DNA of 64,000 nt from an uncultured Bacillota bacterium (GCA_947168865.1 CAMVNN010000002.1:1-64000); one strand, 5' to 3'; shown: positions 35,421-45,666, counted from the stretch's first letter. Translations and numbers: made by a program. Notes: generated from the sequence alone by a model not told the origin.

Positions 35421-37138
35421 TATTTACTTTCAGTATATAAATTAATTAATTTTTCATATATTCCTGGTTCTACTCTATTCAAACAATTAATTGTTAATTC
35501 TAACGACTTTTTATATTCACCTTTGTTAAATAAAACCTCAGCATATGTTAAATTTTTATCTAAGCCATCAACACTTGTTCGATAACGATTACCATAGACA
35601 ATCGCGAATTCTGCAAAGTTAGCATTTTTAATTAACTCTTTTGTCTTAGCAAGAAGTTTAAGTGCTAAATCACGTGCAGTATCTACTCTTGTATTTAAAA
35701 TTGTAATCGTGATTGGCTTTTTCTCTAACTCACGAACAATTTCCTTAACAGCAGAAGCTGCTTCATCTCTCTCAACATAATATGATTTAGGAGTTACAGG
35801 GAGATTTACTTCACGCATCTTGTCTGAAGATTCCTTTAAGATGGCCAAAATCTCATCAAGTTGTTCGCGAGCTCTACCTTCATCTTCTTTCATATTACCT
35901 ATTGAATCCATTGAAACATCTAAATGACTCTCAATTCTTTCCAAACGAACAATCAAATTTTCAACTTCTTTAGTTAATTGTGAATATGCAAATGCATGAT
36001 TACCAGTATAGCTCATTAAAAGTTTGTAATCTTCATTTAAGGTATTCAAATCATCACGAACATTCGTGAATATCTCAACATCAGTATCAGAAAGCTTATA
36101 AGTTTTCTTTAATTCAGGAATCTTATTGAACATTTCTTTTACTAACTTATTAGTTCTTGCAGCTTTAGTAACATATATTTTATTGATACTGTCATAATTT
36201 TCACGATTTATTTTTTCCTTTTCTAAATCTGCAAAAGTAGTATCAAAATAATCGCTCAATACTTTAAGCTCAAATAAGCTATCTTCTAGATTAAGCATCT
36301 TGCAACGTGTAATAATATCTTGAATCTTTTTATTCGCTTCATTGATATTATATTCAATATTCATGTAATCAAGAGGATAATTATCATCAGTCATCTTCTT
36401 ATAAGTCGCTTTTAAATCCTTAATTTTTCCTGGTAATATTTCATATGCTAACAGTACAATTGAAGGAACTTCTTCTAAAACGACTGCCATATGTTTAAGC
36501 ATTTCATCTATTGCTCTTAAGATTTTTGTAACTTCAGTATAATCATTTTTAGACATTGCTTTTTCAAATGCTTCAAATCTCTTATTGATATTTTCAAATT
36601 GAACTGATATTGAAGTTGCAATATCACGATAATCTGATCTGTTTTCTTCAAATTTGGCTAACAAATCACGATAATCTGATTTTAACTTAGTTATGATTAT
36701 TCTATTCTTTTCATCACTTGACGTAATTGCTCTAATATCACTTAATAAATTTTCAGAATCAGACTTTACTTTATATATGGCAATCTCCAGTTTTGACAAT
36801 TTAAGAGTCACATTTTTATAATCTTTTTGCTTTAAAGTATAATCCGTATCAAGCAACATATCATTTATCTCTGGTATCTCTTTTTCACGAATTATTTCTA
36901 ATTTTTCTTGCCAACACTTATACATTTCTTCAATCTTGTCATTTTTCAAGAAAGCCTCAATTTTAGCTAATTCTGGAGTAATTGGTAAAGAAGCAATAGT
37001 ATTTTTTTCAATATCCAATTGTTCTATTTTCTCTGATATTTTTTTATTATAAAAGTGACGCAAAATACATATAATTGCGACTATTAATGCTACAGTTATA
37101 CCAACAACAGTGATTATAATCAATGTATTATTACCCAC
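35420..37138 (-). CDS. ezrA: Septation ring formation regulator EzrA
   Basis: The 572-residue protein has one N-terminal membrane helix (residues 5-27) followed by spectrin-like coiled-coil repeats, as EzrA of Bacilli (about 560). Conserved phrases include KNDKIEEMYKCWQEKLE and VYGNRYRT near the end. EzrA sits at the membrane, limits FtsZ ring formation and recruits PBP1. The start is GTG, with GGAAGG ten bases upstream. Its presence supports placement in Bacilli rather than Clostridia. Confidence 0.92.
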   Translation of the reverse strand: MGNNTLIIITVVGITVALIVAIICILRHFYNKKISEKIEQLDIEKNTIASLPITPELAKIEAFLKNDKIEEMYKCWQEKLEIIREKEIPEINDMLLDTDYTLKQKDYKNVTLKLSKLEIAIYKVKSDSENLLSDIRAITSSDEKNRIIITKLKSDYRDLLAKFEENRSDYRDIATSISVQFENINKRFEAFEKAMSKNDYTEVTKILRAIDEMLKHMAVVLEEVPSIVLLAYEILPGKIKDLKATYKKMTDDNYPLDYMNIEYNINEANKKIQDIITRCKMLNLEDSLFELKVLSDYFDTTFADLEKEKINRENYDSINKIYVTKAARTNKLVKEMFNKIPELKKTYKLSDTDVEIFTNVRDDLNTLNEDYKLLMSYTGNHAFAYSQLTKEVENLIVRLERIESHLDVSMDSIGNMKEDEGRAREQLDEILAILKESSDKMREVNLPVTPKSYYVERDEAASAVKEIVRELEKKPITITILNTRVDTARDLALKLLAKTKELIKNANFAEFAIVYGNRYRTSVDGLDKNLTYAEVLFNKGEYKKSLELTINCLNRVEPGIYEKLINLYTESK

Positions 37139-37263
37139 ACTATCAATACCTTCCTACTATCAATTATATTTTACCACATTTTTTGAATTTTTTTGCTATT
37201 TTTTTTAATATTGATTATTTTCTTTTTTATGCTAAAATGTTTTTAAGAGAAAGAAGAATAATT

Positions 37264-38076
37264 ATGGCACGTACTAATGACAAGAATTATTTAGAAGATT
37301 TATTTCAAACAGAAATCAAAATAATGAATGTTCTTCAAAAACTAGAAGAGTTAGAACAAAGAAAAGGCATTAATTCATCTATTTATGAAAGTGTATGTCG
37401 CTTATTGCAAGATTTTCTAGATGAAGAAAATGCTTATGTATCTATGATTATAAAAAACCCTAATCTATTTGATTATATTCTTACGGTATTAAGTGATAAG
37501 GAAATTATAAATCTTGATGAAGCTTTATTTGCGTCTATTTTTGAAATAGAAGATAGTATTTTATATCGTATGAATGCTTTATTTAATGCTAGAGATCCTC
37601 ACACAGGAAAATTTGATAAGACTTTTGCAATTAATGTAAATATTGCTGAAATAATAAATGTCGATCTTTTAAAAAATACAAGTGATCCAAAGCTTAAATA
37701 CAAATTGGCTTTTGTTAATCCTACTTTTTCTAGAGGAATGGCAATTAATTATTTCGCTTCAGAAATGTTATGTCCAGAAATCGATACAGTACTTCTAAAA
37801 AACGAACCATTTTATGGTGTCAAAAGAACAAATTATTTACTTAAAAGATTCACTGAAGTCTTCGGTTTTATTGTTTTAAATAGTAATGCTAAAAATGATA
37901 ATTATTTTAATTTACTCCTATCTATAAATAAACTAATTCCTGAAGAAATTAGAAATCAGGCGATTAGTACTCTTCTCGATAATGGATTCTCTTTTGAAAA
38001 ATTAAATGAAGTTTATACAATACTAAGGAATAAAGAAAAAGAACAAAATTATAGAAAAAACTTGACTAATATATGA
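37264..38076 (+). CDS. Hypothetical protein upstream of rpsD, 270 residues
   Basis: A soluble, helical, acidic protein starts MARTNDKNYLEDLFQTEIKIMN. It has no signal peptide, membrane helix or catalytic motif that I can name; a mid-region FNARDPHTGKFDKTFAINV is the most distinctive part. The start at 37264 excludes 47 upstream codons that are AT-rich and aromatic and lie in the promoter zone between this gene and ezrA. The rpsD promoter begins inside its last codons. The family is unknown. Confidence 0.65.
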   Translation: MARTNDKNYLEDLFQTEIKIMNVLQKLEELEQRKGINSSIYESVCRLLQDFLDEENAYVSMIIKNPNLFDYILTVLSDKEIINLDEALFASIFEIEDSILYRMNALFNARDPHTGKFDKTFAINVNIAEIINVDLLKNTSDPKLKYKLAFVNPTFSRGMAINYFASEMLCPEIDTVLLKNEPFYGVKRTNYLLKRFTEVFGFIVLNSNAKNDNYFNLLLSINKLIPEEIRNQAISTLLDNGFSFEKLNEVYTILRNKEKEQNYRKNLTNI

Positions 38077-38090
38077 TTTAATAATATAAT
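38062..38090 (+). promoter_or_regulatory. Strong promoter of rpsD
   Basis: TTGACT (38062-38067), 17 bases and TATAAT (38085-38090). The -35 lies within the last codons of the preceding gene. Initiation is predicted near 38097. Confidence 0.8.
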
Positions 38091-38096
38091 CATTTT

Positions 38097-38238
38097 GCAT
38101 GCAGCGCTAATATGAAGATTTTAACGCGTTTATTACATTATTGGTTATTAGTAACTTTAGCTGAAAAGCGAAAATATTTGAATAAACACCCTAAGATCTG
38201 ACAAATTAGCCTCTGATCAAACGAAAGGAGGAAAAATC
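38097..38238 (+). promoter_or_regulatory. rpsD 5' leader, possible S4 autoregulatory RNA
   Basis: About 140 bases lie between the predicted start of transcription and the rpsD ATG, without an open frame. S4 represses its own leader in Bacillus and E. coli, and this leader is of a suitable size. I cannot show the fold by eye; the call rests on position and length. It ends in GAAAGGAGG, the ribosome site. Confidence 0.4.
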
Positions 38239-38841
38239 ATGGCAAGATATACAGGTCCAAGTTACCGTAAATCAAGAAGATATGGTTTTTCAACATTAGA
38301 AACTGGTAAAGAACTAACTAAGAAGCCATATGCTCCAGGATTACATGGTAGTAAAAGAGGTAAGAAATTATCTAACTATGGTGCTCAATTACAAGAAAAA
38401 CAAAAAGTTAAATTCATGTATGGATTAACTGAAAAGCAATTCCACAAAACTTTTGTTGAAGCTGGTAAATTAAGAGGTGTTCATGGTGAAGATTTCTTAA
38501 AACTTTTAGAAAGTCGTTTAGACAATTTAGTATATCGTATAGGATTTGCAACAACTAGACAAGGTGCTCGTCAACTTGTTAATCATGGTCACATAACTGT
38601 TAATGGTAAAAAGGTAAATATTCCTTCATACAGATGTGTTCCAGGAGATGTTATTGCAATTAAGGAACAATCTAAAGAACATCCAGCAGTTAAAGCAGCC
38701 TTAGAAGCAACTACTAAGAGAGTTGAATTTGTTAACTTTGACGAAGCTAAATTAGCTGGTACTTATGTTAGATATCCAAATAGAGATGAACTTAATATTG
38801 ATATTAATGAATCATTCATCGTTGAATTCTATAATAGATAA
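38239..38841 (+). CDS. rpsD: 30S ribosomal protein S4
   Basis: The 200-residue protein binds 16S rRNA early in 30S assembly. It has the N-terminal region GPSYRKSRRYGFS and the S4 RNA-binding domain RLDNLVYRIGFATTRQGARQLVNHGHITVNGKKV. There is no zinc-binding Cys motif at the N-terminus, so it is the C-minus form. GAAAGGAGG precedes the ATG and a terminator follows at once. As in many Bacilli, it stands alone rather than in the alpha operon. Confidence 0.97.
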   Translation: MARYTGPSYRKSRRYGFSTLETGKELTKKPYAPGLHGSKRGKKLSNYGAQLQEKQKVKFMYGLTEKQFHKTFVEAGKLRGVHGEDFLKLLESRLDNLVYRIGFATTRQGARQLVNHGHITVNGKKVNIPSYRCVPGDVIAIKEQSKEHPAVKAALEATTKRVEFVNFDEAKLAGTYVRYPNRDELNIDINESFIVEFYNR

Positions 38842-38842
38842 T

Positions 38843-38866
38843 AAAAAGCACATAAAGTGCTTTTTT
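38843..38866 (+). terminator. Terminator after rpsD
   Basis: The stem AAAAAGCAC/GTGCTTTTT with loop ATAAA and a T-run. Confidence 0.85.
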
Positions 38867-38907
38867 ATTGTCTTTAAATTTGCTATAATTATAATTGGGT
38901 GGAAAGT

Positions 38908-40395
38908 ATGAAAGAGGCTGTTGAAAATTTAAAAAACATAATTGAAGTTCAATTTGCTAATCTAGATGAATCTGGCTATTTTAAGGAAAAAACCGAAGAT
39001 TACAAGTCTTTTTATGCATATTTAAATGATAAATACAAAAATGTACTTAAGAAAACTGGCAAATTAGATTTTGCAGATACTAATCTTATGTCTAGATACA
39101 CTTTTGAACTAGAAAAGGATTTATTGCCTAGTTTAAAGCACTTAAAATCTCTCTCAGATTTGCTTTCCAATATGAAAAAGATTTCAGAAAATGAAGTAAT
39201 TCAATTCGATAAAATAACAAAAACATTGAATTCTTTTATGTATTTATATGATAAACATAATCCTGATGAATGTGAAAAAGTATATGAAAAATTAATTGAA
39301 TTTCTTTATAAAATGGTTGAACGTGAAACTTATGAATTAAGTACTGATAACATAATAAGCCAGTTAAATGATTTAACTGATCCGAAATTTAACTTCGCGA
39401 TGAAAATAAAATCATTATGTTTAAAAGACTTAAATATCATGAGTAGTAAACCTATTCAAGCATCTAATAATGATAGGCTTGATAAACATGACTTTATAGA
39501 TCTTGTTAAAGCAAGAGGCTTAGAATATAAAGAACATAAGCAACCAGAAATTGGGTTTAAAAAATTAATCGACATTTCATATGGAAGAGAAATAGATTGT
39601 TTCACATTCCGTGATAAGACAAAATTAAATCCACTGCCTAAAAATGATTTTGGTAATCAAGCATTGAGAGATTATGATTTAACGAATCTCAATTTTTATA
39701 AAAGAGATACTTTTAAGGCTAAATTAACTTTCAGACCTTTTAAAAATGTAAACTTAAGTTATACCAATGCTATAGTTATTCCAAAAGAAAGTTCACGTAA
39801 GCATCCTTATAGTTTGGAAGGTGCCAATTTAGAAGGCATAGATATGAGAGGCTTAGATTTAAGCAAAGTTAAAATTAGTAAGGCTAATTTAAAAAATACT
39901 GGAGCCAATATTACTGGTGCTATAGGATCTTGCATAAATGTCTCTCCATATATTGAGCCAAACAAGATATTCATAACTAACTCTAGGATATCACCTGAAG
40001 AGTTTAAAAAAATCACTGGTCAAAATCCATTTCCATGTAATCGTCATGATATACATGAAGAATTTAAGCAAAATATGATATTGAGACATTACGATATTAA
40101 TTGTATTGATTATAGTAAAATAGACTTCAAATTAGACAATTTCTATAAAGGAACTGCAATAGATAACAAACCTATTGAGAATTATACATTAGATCTTAGT
40201 TACACAAATGCTAATATTAATCCTCAACACTATCTAAATTACAACTCACCTATTCTAATCAATTTAGAAGGTGTTGACATGCGAAACAAAAATTTCACAG
40301 GGGTTGAAAGAATATTCTCAATGGCTAATCTAAAAGGAACTGGAGCCAAAATAGATCCAAGTATTAATCCTACTGTAAGTGAATATATCGAATAA
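38908..40395 (+). CDS. Hypothetical protein with pentapeptide-like repeats, 495 residues
   Basis: The N-terminal 200 residues are helical. Two later blocks resemble each other: LSYTNAIVIP then LEGANLEGIDMRGLDLSKV and ANLKNTGANITGA (about residues 290-345), and LSYTNANINP then LEGVDMRNKNFTGVE and ANLKGTGAKIDPS (about 430-490). The A(N/D)LxG pattern is that of pentapeptide-repeat beta-helices, here short and interrupted. There is no membrane helix. The ATG at 38908 follows GGGTGG; a GTG nine bases earlier is inside that site. The function is unknown. Confidence 0.7.
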   Translation: MKEAVENLKNIIEVQFANLDESGYFKEKTEDYKSFYAYLNDKYKNVLKKTGKLDFADTNLMSRYTFELEKDLLPSLKHLKSLSDLLSNMKKISENEVIQFDKITKTLNSFMYLYDKHNPDECEKVYEKLIEFLYKMVERETYELSTDNIISQLNDLTDPKFNFAMKIKSLCLKDLNIMSSKPIQASNNDRLDKHDFIDLVKARGLEYKEHKQPEIGFKKLIDISYGREIDCFTFRDKTKLNPLPKNDFGNQALRDYDLTNLNFYKRDTFKAKLTFRPFKNVNLSYTNAIVIPKESSRKHPYSLEGANLEGIDMRGLDLSKVKISKANLKNTGANITGAIGSCINVSPYIEPNKIFITNSRISPEEFKKITGQNPFPCNRHDIHEEFKQNMILRHYDINCIDYSKIDFKLDNFYKGTAIDNKPIENYTLDLSYTNANINPQHYLNYNSPILINLEGVDMRNKNFTGVERIFSMANLKGTGAKIDPSINPTVSEYIE

Positions 40396-40422
40396 AAAAA
40401 AGCACAATGATGTGCTTTTTTT
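40394..40422. terminator. Bidirectional terminator between the pentapeptide-like gene and tyrS
   Basis: The palindrome AAAAAAGCACA-ATGA-TGTGCTTTTTT serves both converging genes. Confidence 0.85.
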
Positions 40423-41653
40423 ATGCAATTTTAACCAAATAATATTTTTTCTTACCTTTACGGACAACTAATAATTCTCCAAATAAAGCAATATCTTTAG
40501 TAATACTCATATTTTCATCAGTTACTTTGTTGCCATTAATAGTAATTGCTCCACTGGCAAGGAATTCTCTTGCTTCTCTTCTTGAAGTTGCAACACCATT
40601 ATTAACTAACATATCTATTAAAGTAATACTTTCTTTTATTTCAAAGCTTGGTACTCCTTTAAAACATATTTCAATTTCTTCTTTTGAAAGTCCATCTAAA
40701 TTACCACTGAATAATACTTCACTCATTTTTAAAGCTTTTTCATATTCAGCTTCACCATGTAAATCAGTGATAAATTCTTTAGCAAGTGTTTTCTGGGCAA
40801 TTCTCTCTTCTGGATGTTCATTATGACGTCTCATTACATCTTCAATTTCTTCTTTAGTTAAGAAAGTAAATACTTTTAAGTATTCTTCTACTTTAGAATC
40901 ATCAGAATTAATTAAATATTGATATATTTCATAAGATGTTGTTTTATTTAAATCTAACCATAAAGCATTACCTTCACTCTTACCTATTTTCTTACCGGTT
41001 GCATCAAGAATAAGTGGCATTGTAAATGCATTTACTTGTTTACCTAGTTTCTTTTGAATCAAATCAACTCCGGTAGTTATATTACCCCATTGATCAGAAC
41101 CTGCGCACTGAAGAGTTACATTCTTTGTTTCATACAAATATAAGTAATCATATCCTTGCATTAAAGTATAAGCAAATTCTGCGAATGTAATTCCTGTTTC
41201 AAGTCTTCTATTAATGATATCTTTATCAAGCATATAATTGATGTTGATATATTTACCAACATCTCTTAAAAAATCAATCCAAGAAATATTTTTAAACCAA
41301 TCATAATTATTTACAATTTCAACATTGCCATCAAATATATCTGACACTTGTTTTTTTATGGCTTCAAAATATTTATCTAATGTTTCTTTAGAGATAATTT
41401 CTCTTTCAGCAGTTGGTCTTGGATCACCAATTAAACCTGTTGCACCACCTACAAGAAGTATCGGATGATGTCCAGCTTTTGCAAGTCTTTTGGCCGTGAT
41501 AAGTGATGAATAATGACCAATTGTTAAGCTATCAGCAGTTGGATCTGTTCCCCAGTAAAAACTAATAGGTTCTCCATTTAATACTTTTTCTAAGTCAGCA
41601 CTGGCAACATCTTTAATAAGACCACGCCATTTTAAATCTTCATATAATTTCAT
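40421..41653 (-). CDS. tyrS: Tyrosyl-tRNA synthetase
   Basis: The 410-residue class I synthetase has YWGTDPTADSLTIGHY (HIGH-type motif), the tyrosine-pocket segment LMQGYDYLYLYE, QWGNITTG and the KMSKS-type loop KIGKSEGNALW. A C-terminal S4 RNA-binding domain has ASRREAREFLASGAITINGNKV. The ATG overlaps the deoC stop (ATGA), so the two genes are coupled. Expression is controlled by the tyrosine T-box upstream of deoC. Confidence 0.96.
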   Translation of the reverse strand: MKLYEDLKWRGLIKDVASADLEKVLNGEPISFYWGTDPTADSLTIGHYSSLITAKRLAKAGHHPILLVGGATGLIGDPRPTAEREIISKETLDKYFEAIKKQVSDIFDGNVEIVNNYDWFKNISWIDFLRDVGKYININYMLDKDIINRRLETGITFAEFAYTLMQGYDYLYLYETKNVTLQCAGSDQWGNITTGVDLIQKKLGKQVNAFTMPLILDATGKKIGKSEGNALWLDLNKTTSYEIYQYLINSDDSKVEEYLKVFTFLTKEEIEDVMRRHNEHPEERIAQKTLAKEFITDLHGEAEYEKALKMSEVLFSGNLDGLSKEEIEICFKGVPSFEIKESITLIDMLVNNGVATSRREAREFLASGAITINGNKVTDENMSITKDIALFGELLVVRKGKKKYYLVKIA

Positions 41654-42297
41654 TCTTTACTTCCTTTCAAACAATCAATATTGCTCATTCCAAAACGAGT
41701 TACCCCTTTATCAAGTAAGGCATGAATCATTTCTAAATCTCTGATTCCACCACTCGCTTTAATTTCTAAAAATTCTTCTTTATACTTATTTATAATATCA
41801 ATATCTTCTAAAGACACTCCTCTAGTTCCATATCCAGTTGATGTCTTTATAAAACTTACGAATGTTTCATTACATATTTCAACCATTTTTTTTAGTTCGG
41901 CTTCATTTAAATAACATGTTTCAACAATTACTTTTAAAGTTTTGCCATCAATTGAATCACGAATTTCTTCTATTTCATCTTTAATATATTCGTAGTCTTT
42001 ATTCTTTAAAGCCCCAATATTAATGACTAAATCTATTTCACTCGCTCCATCTTCGATAGCCTCAATTGCTTCTAAAGATTTAACTTTAGTTGAATTTGCA
42101 CCTAAAGGAAAACCTACGACACAAGTAACAACTGTTGTTGAATCTTTTGTAAGTTCATGTGCAAGTCTTACATAATAAGGATTTACACATACACTTGCAC
42201 AATGATATTTAATAGCTTCATTGCAGAGAGCTTCAATATCGCGCATGCTAGCATCAGCTTTTAGACAAGTGTAATCAACATATTTAAAATAATCCAT
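41650..42297 (-). CDS. deoC: Deoxyribose-phosphate aldolase
   Basis: The 215-residue TIM-barrel aldolase cleaves deoxyribose-5-phosphate to acetaldehyde and glyceraldehyde-3-phosphate. The Schiff-base lysine is in FIKTSTGYGTRGVS, with IDLVINIGALK and EIKASGGIRD around the active site. GGAGGT precedes the ATG. It lies between the T-box and tyrS and overlaps tyrS, so a catabolic gene is placed under tyrosine-tRNA control. Confidence 0.95.
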   Translation of the reverse strand: MDYFKYVDYTCLKADASMRDIEALCNEAIKYHCASVCVNPYYVRLAHELTKDSTTVVTCVVGFPLGANSTKVKSLEAIEAIEDGASEIDLVINIGALKNKDYEYIKDEIEEIRDSIDGKTLKVIVETCYLNEAELKKMVEICNETFVSFIKTSTGYGTRGVSLEDIDIINKYKEEFLEIKASGGIRDLEMIHALLDKGVTRFGMSNIDCLKGSKE

Positions 42298-42299
42298 AT

Positions 42300-42512
42300 A
42301 ATACCTCCATTAAATAAAAAAACATTATGTTATAAGGACGAAATCTCGCGGTACCACCTTATTTCATAATGCTTATTATGCTCTTAATATCTTAACGCGA
42401 TCAACGTTTTAGCTCCAAGAATGTATTTTATTATTAACAATTTGACTAGTTTTCATCAACCACTAGTTTTCTATTTACCATTGTTATTTTATTATTTCTC
42501 TTCTCAACTAAC
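42300..42512 (-). promoter_or_regulatory. Tyrosine-specific T-box riboswitch of deoC-tyrS
   Basis: On the minus strand the leader carries the T-box core AAGGTGGTACCGCG (about 42347-42360), which pairs with the uncharged tRNA acceptor end, followed by ATTTCGTCC. A terminator stem (CATTATGAAATAAGG with CCTTATAACATAATG) and seven T follow. In the stem I specifier loop (AAATACATT) the codon is UAC at 42423-42425, tyrosine, which matches the downstream tyrS. Uncharged tRNA-Tyr would favour readthrough. Confidence 0.93.
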
Positions 42513-42518
42513 ACATAG

Positions 42519-42547
42519 AATATAACATAACTAATCGATATAGTCAA
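42519..42547 (-). promoter_or_regulatory. Promoter of the T-box leader
   Basis: TTGACT (42542-42547), 17 bases and TATATT (42519-42524, with a TGT extension upstream). The -35 box abuts the last base of rbfA. Confidence 0.75.
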
Positions 42548-42892
42548 TTAATTTTCTTTATTTTTAATTTCTTCAATTAAGTTTTCTATTTTCTTTCCAT
42601 ATGCGATTGATTCATCATAAACAAATGTTAATTCTGGCACATTACGCATATCAACGCGATCAAATAATTGACTTCTAATGAAACCACTTGCATCTTTTAA
42701 TGCAGCCATCGTAGTTTCTTTTTTGTCATCATCTAAAACTGTAACATAAACTTTAGCATAACTAAGATCACTTGTAACATCTACTGCTGTCACTGTTACA
42801 AAATTAATATCTTTATCTTTAACTTCGTTAGCAAGTATATAACTAATTTCTTTTACTAATATACTCTCAATACGATTGATTTTAATACTCAT
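42548..42892 (-). CDS. rbfA: Ribosome-binding factor A
   Basis: The 114-residue KH-fold protein assists 16S 5' end maturation and 30S assembly. It has INRIESILVKEISYILANEVKD, VTAVDVTSDLSYAKVYV and RSQLFDRVDMRNVPELTFVYD. The start at 42892 follows GAGGTG; an in-frame GTG nine bases upstream lies within that site. Its position downstream of infB is conserved, but one unrelated gene intervenes here. Confidence 0.93.
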   Translation of the reverse strand: MSIKINRIESILVKEISYILANEVKDKDINFVTVTAVDVTSDLSYAKVYVTVLDDDKKETTMAALKDASGFIRSQLFDRVDMRNVPELTFVYDESIAYGKKIENLIEEIKNKEN

Positions 42893-42923
42893 AATTAACA
42901 CCTCGTTTATATTTTATCATAAA

Positions 42924-43478
42924 TTATCTAGTATTTCTAGTTATTCTATTTCTAGCTAATCTCTTTCTAAACTTGGTTCTTGATACTTCATCATAATTTG
43001 TAATCGCATTGCATATTAAAGTGTCTGCCACTTGGAGTGGACACTCGCGAATTACAGGATAAGCATATACTAAAGATGAATCAACTTCTTCTACTGGTAA
43101 TGATAAGTCATAATAATAACATGGAAAAGTTCCAAAATATTCTGATCCTACACTAGTTAAAGTTGGTGGCAAATTATTTATACCAGTCCAAGCACATATT
43201 TGCTCTAAACCATTATTTGAAATCATTGTATTAAACTTAATATAACCAAAAGTTATAATTTCATTTAAATTTTTACAATTATTTAAAACTGGCATACCAG
43301 TTTTAACTTCTTTTGGCCCAAATACTATATAATCACTAAAAGAAACAATTTTCTTAAGTGATGGTGCATATTGAATGTCTAATCTTTTCATATTTTTATG
43401 TAAAATGATTATTTCGACTTCCATATCTCTTAACTCATATTCAGTTACATCTTCAGGTACTACTAATATTCTAGACAT
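42924..43478 (-). CDS. Hypothetical protein inserted between infB and rbfA
   Basis: The 184-residue protein starts MSRILVVPEDVTEYELRDME after GGAGGGG. The repeating short hydrophobic beta-strand pattern (IIILHKNMKRLDIQ, KKIVSFSDYIVFG, LNEIITFGYIKF) suggests leucine-rich or BspA-like repeats. The C-terminus is basic (TKFRKRLARNRITRNTR). There is no signal peptide. A terminator separates it from infB. I do not recognise the family. Confidence 0.65.
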   Translation of the reverse strand: MSRILVVPEDVTEYELRDMEVEIIILHKNMKRLDIQYAPSLKKIVSFSDYIVFGPKEVKTGMPVLNNCKNLNEIITFGYIKFNTMISNNGLEQICAWTGINNLPPTLTSVGSEYFGTFPCYYYDLSLPVEEVDSSLVYAYPVIRECPLQVADTLICNAITNYDEVSRTKFRKRLARNRITRNTR

Positions 43479-43545
43479 AATTCCCCTCCTTTTTTCAAAT
43501 GCCACGTTATTCTACTACTAAGTTTCTTTTTTGTCAAGGAAACAA

Positions 43546-43572
43546 AAAGAAGTAGTTTTTTACTACTTCTTT
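43546..43572 (-). terminator. Terminator after infB
   Basis: The stem AAAGAAGTAGT/ACTACTTCTTT is followed by a T-run on the minus strand and overlaps the infB stop. Confidence 0.8.
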
Positions 43573-45650
43573 ATTTCTACCATCTCATAAAATTCTAAGA
43601 TGTCGCCTACTTTAATATCTGAATAATTTTCAATTGTTATACCACATTCTAAGCCTTTTTTAACTTCTTTAACGGAATCTTTTTCTCTCTGAATACTATT
43701 AACATTTCCATCATATATAACAATTCCATCACGAATTATACGAACCTTACAATCTTTCTTGATTACACCATCTGTTACATATGATCCAGCAATTGTTCCA
43801 ACCTTAGAAAATTTAAATAATTGTCTTACTTCAGCAGTACCACTTACTTTTTCTTCAAATATTGGATCTAACATACCTTTCATTGCTGCTTCCATTTCTT
43901 CAACAGCTTTATAGATTATATTATAAAGTCTTATTTCAACTCCAGAATCTTTAGCACTGTCTTTAATTTTGTTATCTGGTCTTACATTAAAGCCAATAAT
44001 AATTGCATTTGAAGCCTTTGCCAAAACAACATCTGATTCATTAATAGCACCTACACTACTACGAATAACGTTTACTTTAACACCTTCAACTTCAATTTTT
44101 TCCAAAGCATTTTTAACAGCTTCACTACTACCATTAACATCTGCTTTAACTAAAACATTAATTTCTTTAGCACCCTCTTGAATTTTAGAGAACAAAGCAT
44201 CTAATGTCAATGCTGTTGACCCAGCTGTTGCATTAGCTTTTACTTGTTCACGACGATTATTTGCAATGTTTCTTGCTTCTTTTTCAGTTTCAAAAGCCAT
44301 GAATTTATCTCCAGCTTGTGGGACTTCATTCAATCCTGTTATTTCAACTGGTTGACTAGGTAAAGCATTCATTATTTCTTCACCCAAATCATTCTTTAAA
44401 GTTCGAACTTTGCCAAATGTTGTTCCAACTACGATAGGATCTCCTAATCTTAATGTACCATTTTGAATTAATAATGTTACAATTGGTCCAACTTTTTGAT
44501 CTAATCTTGATTCAACTACAGTACCAACTGCATATCTATTTGGATTTGCTTTATAGTTTTCAAGCTCTGCAACTAACAAAATATTTTCAAGTAATTTATC
44601 AATTCCATCACCATTTTTAGCTGAAATTTCATTATACAATGTATTTCCACCCCATATTTCTGGTGTAAGTCCATATTCTGTTAAATCTGTCATTATTTTA
44701 GACGGATTTGCTCCTGGTTTATCAATCTTATTAATTGCAACAATTATTGGTACTTTCGCAGCAAGTGCATGATCAATTGCTTCTTTTGTTTGAGGCATAA
44801 CTCCATCATCAGCAGCTACAATTATGATTACAATATCAGTCATCTTAGCACCACGAGCACGCATTTCAGTAAATGCTGCATGTCCTGGTGTATCGATAAA
44901 TGTAATTGTTTCGCCATTATATTTTACTTGATAAGCACTTATTGCTTGAGTAATTCCACCTGCTTCACCTAAAGCAACATTAGTTTTCCTAATAGTATCT
45001 AAAAGTGTCGTTTTACCATGATCAACATGACCCATTATAGTTACAACTGGTGGTCTTTTTACTAAATCTTTGTCATCATCTACTATTTCAAATGATTCGA
45101 AATTATTAACATTAGTTACTTCTTCTGTTTTTAATTCTTTACCATAATCTGAAACAAGTATTTCAGCTTGATCAAAACTCAAATGGCTATTAAGAGTGGC
45201 CAAAATACCAAGTGAAAATAATTTTCTAATTAAGTCACTTGCTGGAACATTCATAGCATGAGCTAAGTCACTAATTGTCATCTTGTCTTTATAAACAACG
45301 ACTTTTTCAGTTGATAATGGATTATTAGAAATAAGTTTTTCTTTGTTTTTGTACATTTCTTTCTTCTTATTTGCTAAATCTTTTTTGTTAACCTTAGGCA
45401 ATTTGTTACTTCTAGTTTCAGTTTTCATTTTAGCAGAAACTTGTTTAGAAGCCTTTTCACTCTCAACTACAAGTCTTTCTTCTTCTTCTAATTCTTCCAT
45501 ATCATCTAAAGAATTATCTAACTCAATAATATCATCTTCAGATAACATATCATTTTTAGAATTAACATTAATACCTAATTGTTTACATTTTTTTAAAATT
45601 GATTCGATATTTTTGCCTACATCTTCTGCATATTCTAATACACTCATCAT
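43563..45650 (-). CDS. infB: Translation initiation factor IF-2
   Basis: The 695-residue GTPase has a short N-terminal region and a conserved IF2_N-type segment ([22 protein letters not shown]). The G domain has [27 protein letters not shown] and NKIDKPGAN, followed by domains II-IV that bind fMet-tRNA. It is shorter than many IF-2 proteins because the N-terminal linker is reduced. The ATG at 45650 lies eight bases after GAGG; a GTG nine bases earlier is in frame but overlaps that site. Confidence 0.96.
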   Translation of the reverse strand: MMSVLEYAEDVGKNIESILKKCKQLGINVNSKNDMLSEDDIIELDNSLDDMEELEEEERLVVESEKASKQVSAKMKTETRSNKLPKVNKKDLANKKKEMYKNKEKLISNNPLSTEKVVVYKDKMTISDLAHAMNVPASDLIRKLFSLGILATLNSHLSFDQAEILVSDYGKELKTEEVTNVNNFESFEIVDDDKDLVKRPPVVTIMGHVDHGKTTLLDTIRKTNVALGEAGGITQAISAYQVKYNGETITFIDTPGHAAFTEMRARGAKMTDIVIIIVAADDGVMPQTKEAIDHALAAKVPIIVAINKIDKPGANPSKIMTDLTEYGLTPEIWGGNTLYNEISAKNGDGIDKLLENILLVAELENYKANPNRYAVGTVVESRLDQKVGPIVTLLIQNGTLRLGDPIVVGTTFGKVRTLKNDLGEEIMNALPSQPVEITGLNEVPQAGDKFMAFETEKEARNIANNRREQVKANATAGSTALTLDALFSKIQEGAKEINVLVKADVNGSSEAVKNALEKIEVEGVKVNVIRSSVGAINESDVVLAKASNAIIIGFNVRPDNKIKDSAKDSGVEIRLYNIIYKAVEEMEAAMKGMLDPIFEEKVSGTAEVRQLFKFSKVGTIAGSYVTDGVIKKDCKVRIIRDGIVIYDGNVNSIQREKDSVKEVKKGLECGITIENYSDIKVGDILEFYEMVEIKK

Positions 45651-45666
45651 ATACGGCACCTCTTTT

